A DNA stretch of 64,000 nt from Sciurus carolinensis (Eukaryota; Chordata; Mammalia; Rodentia; Sciuridae): positions 930,001-994,000 of the forward strand of contig NW_025920106.1 in NCBI RefSeq assembly GCF_902686445.1, given 5' to 3'. The notes beneath the pieces were generated by a model. It was not told where the DNA came from. It saw only the letters and a program-made list of their open reading frames with translations, and made no database searches. Shown here piece by piece: positions 62,170 through 64,000 of the stretch. A program made the position numbers and the translations under genes. Within the stretch, counting starts at the first letter, position 1, and each line of letters begins with the position of its first letter.

Positions 62170-62260
62170 ATAATTCTGGAATGTCATTAAGCCTCAGTTT
62201 TCTCATATGTAGAATGACAATGATTATTTTTGGGAGTATCCAAAATATTCCAGGAACATG
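62170..62260 (+). mobile_element. MIR SINE fragment
   Basis: AAGCCTCAGTTTTCTCATAT followed by GTAGAATGACAATGATTA, the conserved MIR core; it begins about 20 bases after a pseudogene splice donor. Confidence 0.65.
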
Positions 62261-62269
62261 CTTAAGTTA

Positions 62270-62272
<3 letters not shown>

Positions 62273-62323
<51 letters not shown>
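62273..62323. repeat. (AT)n microsatellite
   Basis: About 25 AT units, followed by impure AT-rich sequence. Confidence 0.98.
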
Positions 62324-62328
<5 letters not shown>

Positions 62329-63153
62329 CAATACATAATACAATATATGTTATATTTATTACATAGTTTCTCTTAATGATCTGGATCTCTCATTGTAACC
62401 AAAAACAGTGGTTGGCATTTATCAACTGTGTCAAGGCCATGTCCTCCAAATTTTTGATCTCTTATATTCTCTTTTTCCTTGTAGTTAACTGCCTTTCAGG
62501 TTGCTGCAGTTCCAAATACCACTCACATTTCCTCCAATTCATGAAGAAGTGGGAGGAAAAGAGTGGTACCAGCCACATTTATTCTCTTATATTTTGAAAG
62601 CTAGGCTTTCATATAAATGCCTGAAAGGCTTCTTCCAAAATCTCATTGGCCAGCACATTAATTTTAAGAGAGGCTAGAAATTGGAAGCAGGAATGTTGTA
62701 ATTAGGATAAACTTAGAAACAGTCCTGATTTATAATCCATCTGTCAATTAACAAGGAAAAGGGACAGTGGGTATTGATAGGTTACTAAGAACATCTGCCA
62801 TAAGGACACTGACTGTATTGCCCCCAGTCCTTGGTGATTTGTGAAGAAAAGTAAAAACAAAAGTTGAATATTTTATTTTTTTATCACTTCAGAAAATAGA
62901 GGAATCTAAAGTTTTACCTCAGGTCCATACTTATCCTGAAATTATGAAACTGAGATATAATTATTACTTATAATTTCAATAGCAATTCAAATTCAAGTGT
63001 ATCTGGAATACTCCAAATCAGTACTTGATAATAGTCCTCATATTAAACAAACAAGATTTTTTTAAAAATGCTCTAAATACTGATTTGTCCTTTTTTGACT
63101 TTTATAGTAACTGAGAGTAAAAGTTAATGAAGCAGTAATTTGCTTTTTTACAG

Positions 63154-63244
63154 TTCAAATCTAAGGAAAGGATTTCAGCAGAAGAGGCCATGAAGCATAC
63201 ATAATTTCAAAGTCTGTGCCCAAGAATACCTGCTTTACCATAAA
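63154..63244 (+). pseudogene. CDK17-like last visible exon
   Basis: After TTTTTACAG it reads FKSKERISAEEAMKHT, a TAA in place of an aromatic codon, then FQSLCPRIPALP, a TAA in place of glutamate, and a GTAAGA donor in the expected phase. It corresponds to the end of the kinase domain. The C-terminal exons were not seen in the remaining 750 bases. Confidence 0.92.
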
Positions 63245-64000
63245 GTAAGAAAATCCAAAGATTCCCCATTTATGCTAATTTCTCTAGTGATGGGGAATGA
63301 GATGGATTAGAGGTTTAGAAAGAGATGGTTTCTTTTTTTAAATCTGAAATATTGGTCATTTTCAAAAGTCAATCAAAATTTCTTAAAGGAAGGAGCCCCC
63401 ACTGTGGTTTTTCAAATCAGTCATAATTTTTTATTCTGTAATTTTTTAAATATATATATTGCCACTACTCTAAGAAACTGTAAGAAACCAATAATACTGA
63501 AGTATGGGTCATCACACTTACTGCATTTAATTTGAAACATACTATCTGTGATGGCATCTATAGGCCTAATATAGCTTTGATTCATTTGTGGAAAAACCTT
63601 ACCTTAATATATAAAGATGACTTCCTTTCTGGGGGTTACTCTGACTTTACCATCCCTAAGACAGGGGTCAGTGTATTATCAAAGCCATTAAAATAATACA
63701 TTTTCCATGTGGGAGGTAACTCTTAAATTTCACTTCTGACATACATTTATATAAATTAGCCCAGTGTCTTACTTTAAAATGGAGTAAGGTAAGTAAGGGA
63801 TTAGGAGAATATTTCAGAACTTAGCTATGAAAACCTTTCATTTATTTCCAATTCTCATTTACTAGAGAATATTCTTGGAGATTTATATAGCAATCAGGAA
63901 CAAGCAAATTGAATAAGAAATCCTTTAGACTTTTACTCAGCCTTTACAGGATATTTTTAAATTTAAGACTACCTTCTGACAGAGGTTGAAAATGAGAAAC
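63245..64000. other. Sequence after the last visible kinase exon
   Basis: AT-rich. I looked for the next kinase exon (SxxIFSLKEIQLQKD region) and did not see it. Confidence 0.4.

Larger units (their letters stand above)
48345..63244 (+). pseudogene. CDK17: Unprocessed, intron-bearing pseudogene of a PCTAIRE CDK (CDK17-like)
   Basis: PCTAIRE kinases (CDK16, 17, 18) are cyclin-Y-activated cytoplasmic serine/threonine kinases. Nine exons appear in the parental order with introns of 0.24-4.3 kb, each detailed separately. Residues such as METYIKL, SSNDEF and the TKFLQ and EEAMKH ends fit CDK17 better than CDK16 or CDK18 as I recall them. Most splice borders survive: donors GTAAGT, GTAAGC, GTATGT and GTAAGA, and AG acceptors. 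Introns plus exon order mean genomic duplication, not retrotransposition. Defects: stops in four exons, two one-base deletions, an HRD motif changed to H-stop-Y, two acceptors changed to AT, a donor changed to GC, and no exon found for the GVGCIF...GTVEDEL segment expected between 58095 and 60127. The N-terminal and last exons are not in the window. It is clearly nonfunctional as a kinase. Confidence 0.93.

Noticed and set aside
48345..63244. A functional CDK17-like gene
   Set aside because: Stops in several exons, two frameshifts, a destroyed HRD motif, lost acceptors and a missing exon cannot be reconciled with function.

Overview
The window looks like nuclear DNA of a squirrel-family rodent (Sciuridae). 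It is AT-rich and gene-poor. Its young short repeats are ID-type SINEs (tRNA-derived, with pol III A and B boxes) and the B1-plus-ID composite SINE that I associate with squirrels. It also holds LINE-1 copies of several ages, LTRs, and old mammalian MIR, L2, Tigger-like and hAT relics. The family assignment rests on recognising these repeats by eye. I see no intact protein-coding gene.

Layout. (1) 1-10087 is a head-to-tail pile of three plus-strand L1 fragments, called A, B and C here. L1-C has been entered by a retrocopy of the C9orf78 (TLS1 homologue) mRNA at 6112-7243, which itself carries an ID SINE. A short minus-strand L1 tail also sits in L1-C at 8728-9053. (2) 10088-22440 is mostly unassigned sequence with scattered ID, B1 and MIR copies. 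(3) 22440-26880 is an old L1 cut by a B1, a Tigger-like element and a B1-ID composite. (4) 27690-33046 is an L1 5' part (D) entered by a 5'-complete, 3'-truncated L1 (E). (5) 33513-38805 holds an LTR, ID copies, antisense old L1 and unassigned DNA. (6) 38806-45275 is a nearly full-length but dead L1 (F) with about two and a half 196-bp 5'UTR monomers.

(7) 48345-63244 is the most notable locus. It is an intron-bearing, unprocessed pseudogene of a PCTAIRE-type cyclin-dependent kinase, closest to CDK17 as I recall the family. Nine exons lie in the correct order and most still have GT/AG borders. The catalytic HRD motif is destroyed, several exons carry stops or frameshifts, and one internal exon was not found. 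Its introns hold B1-ID SINEs, an LTR-like block, a hAT transposase relic of about 1.4 kb, antisense L1 and microsatellites.

Nothing here acts as an operon or pathway. The window is a record of retrotransposition, nested insertion and one gene-scale duplication. All family names are from memory; no alignment or database search was run.
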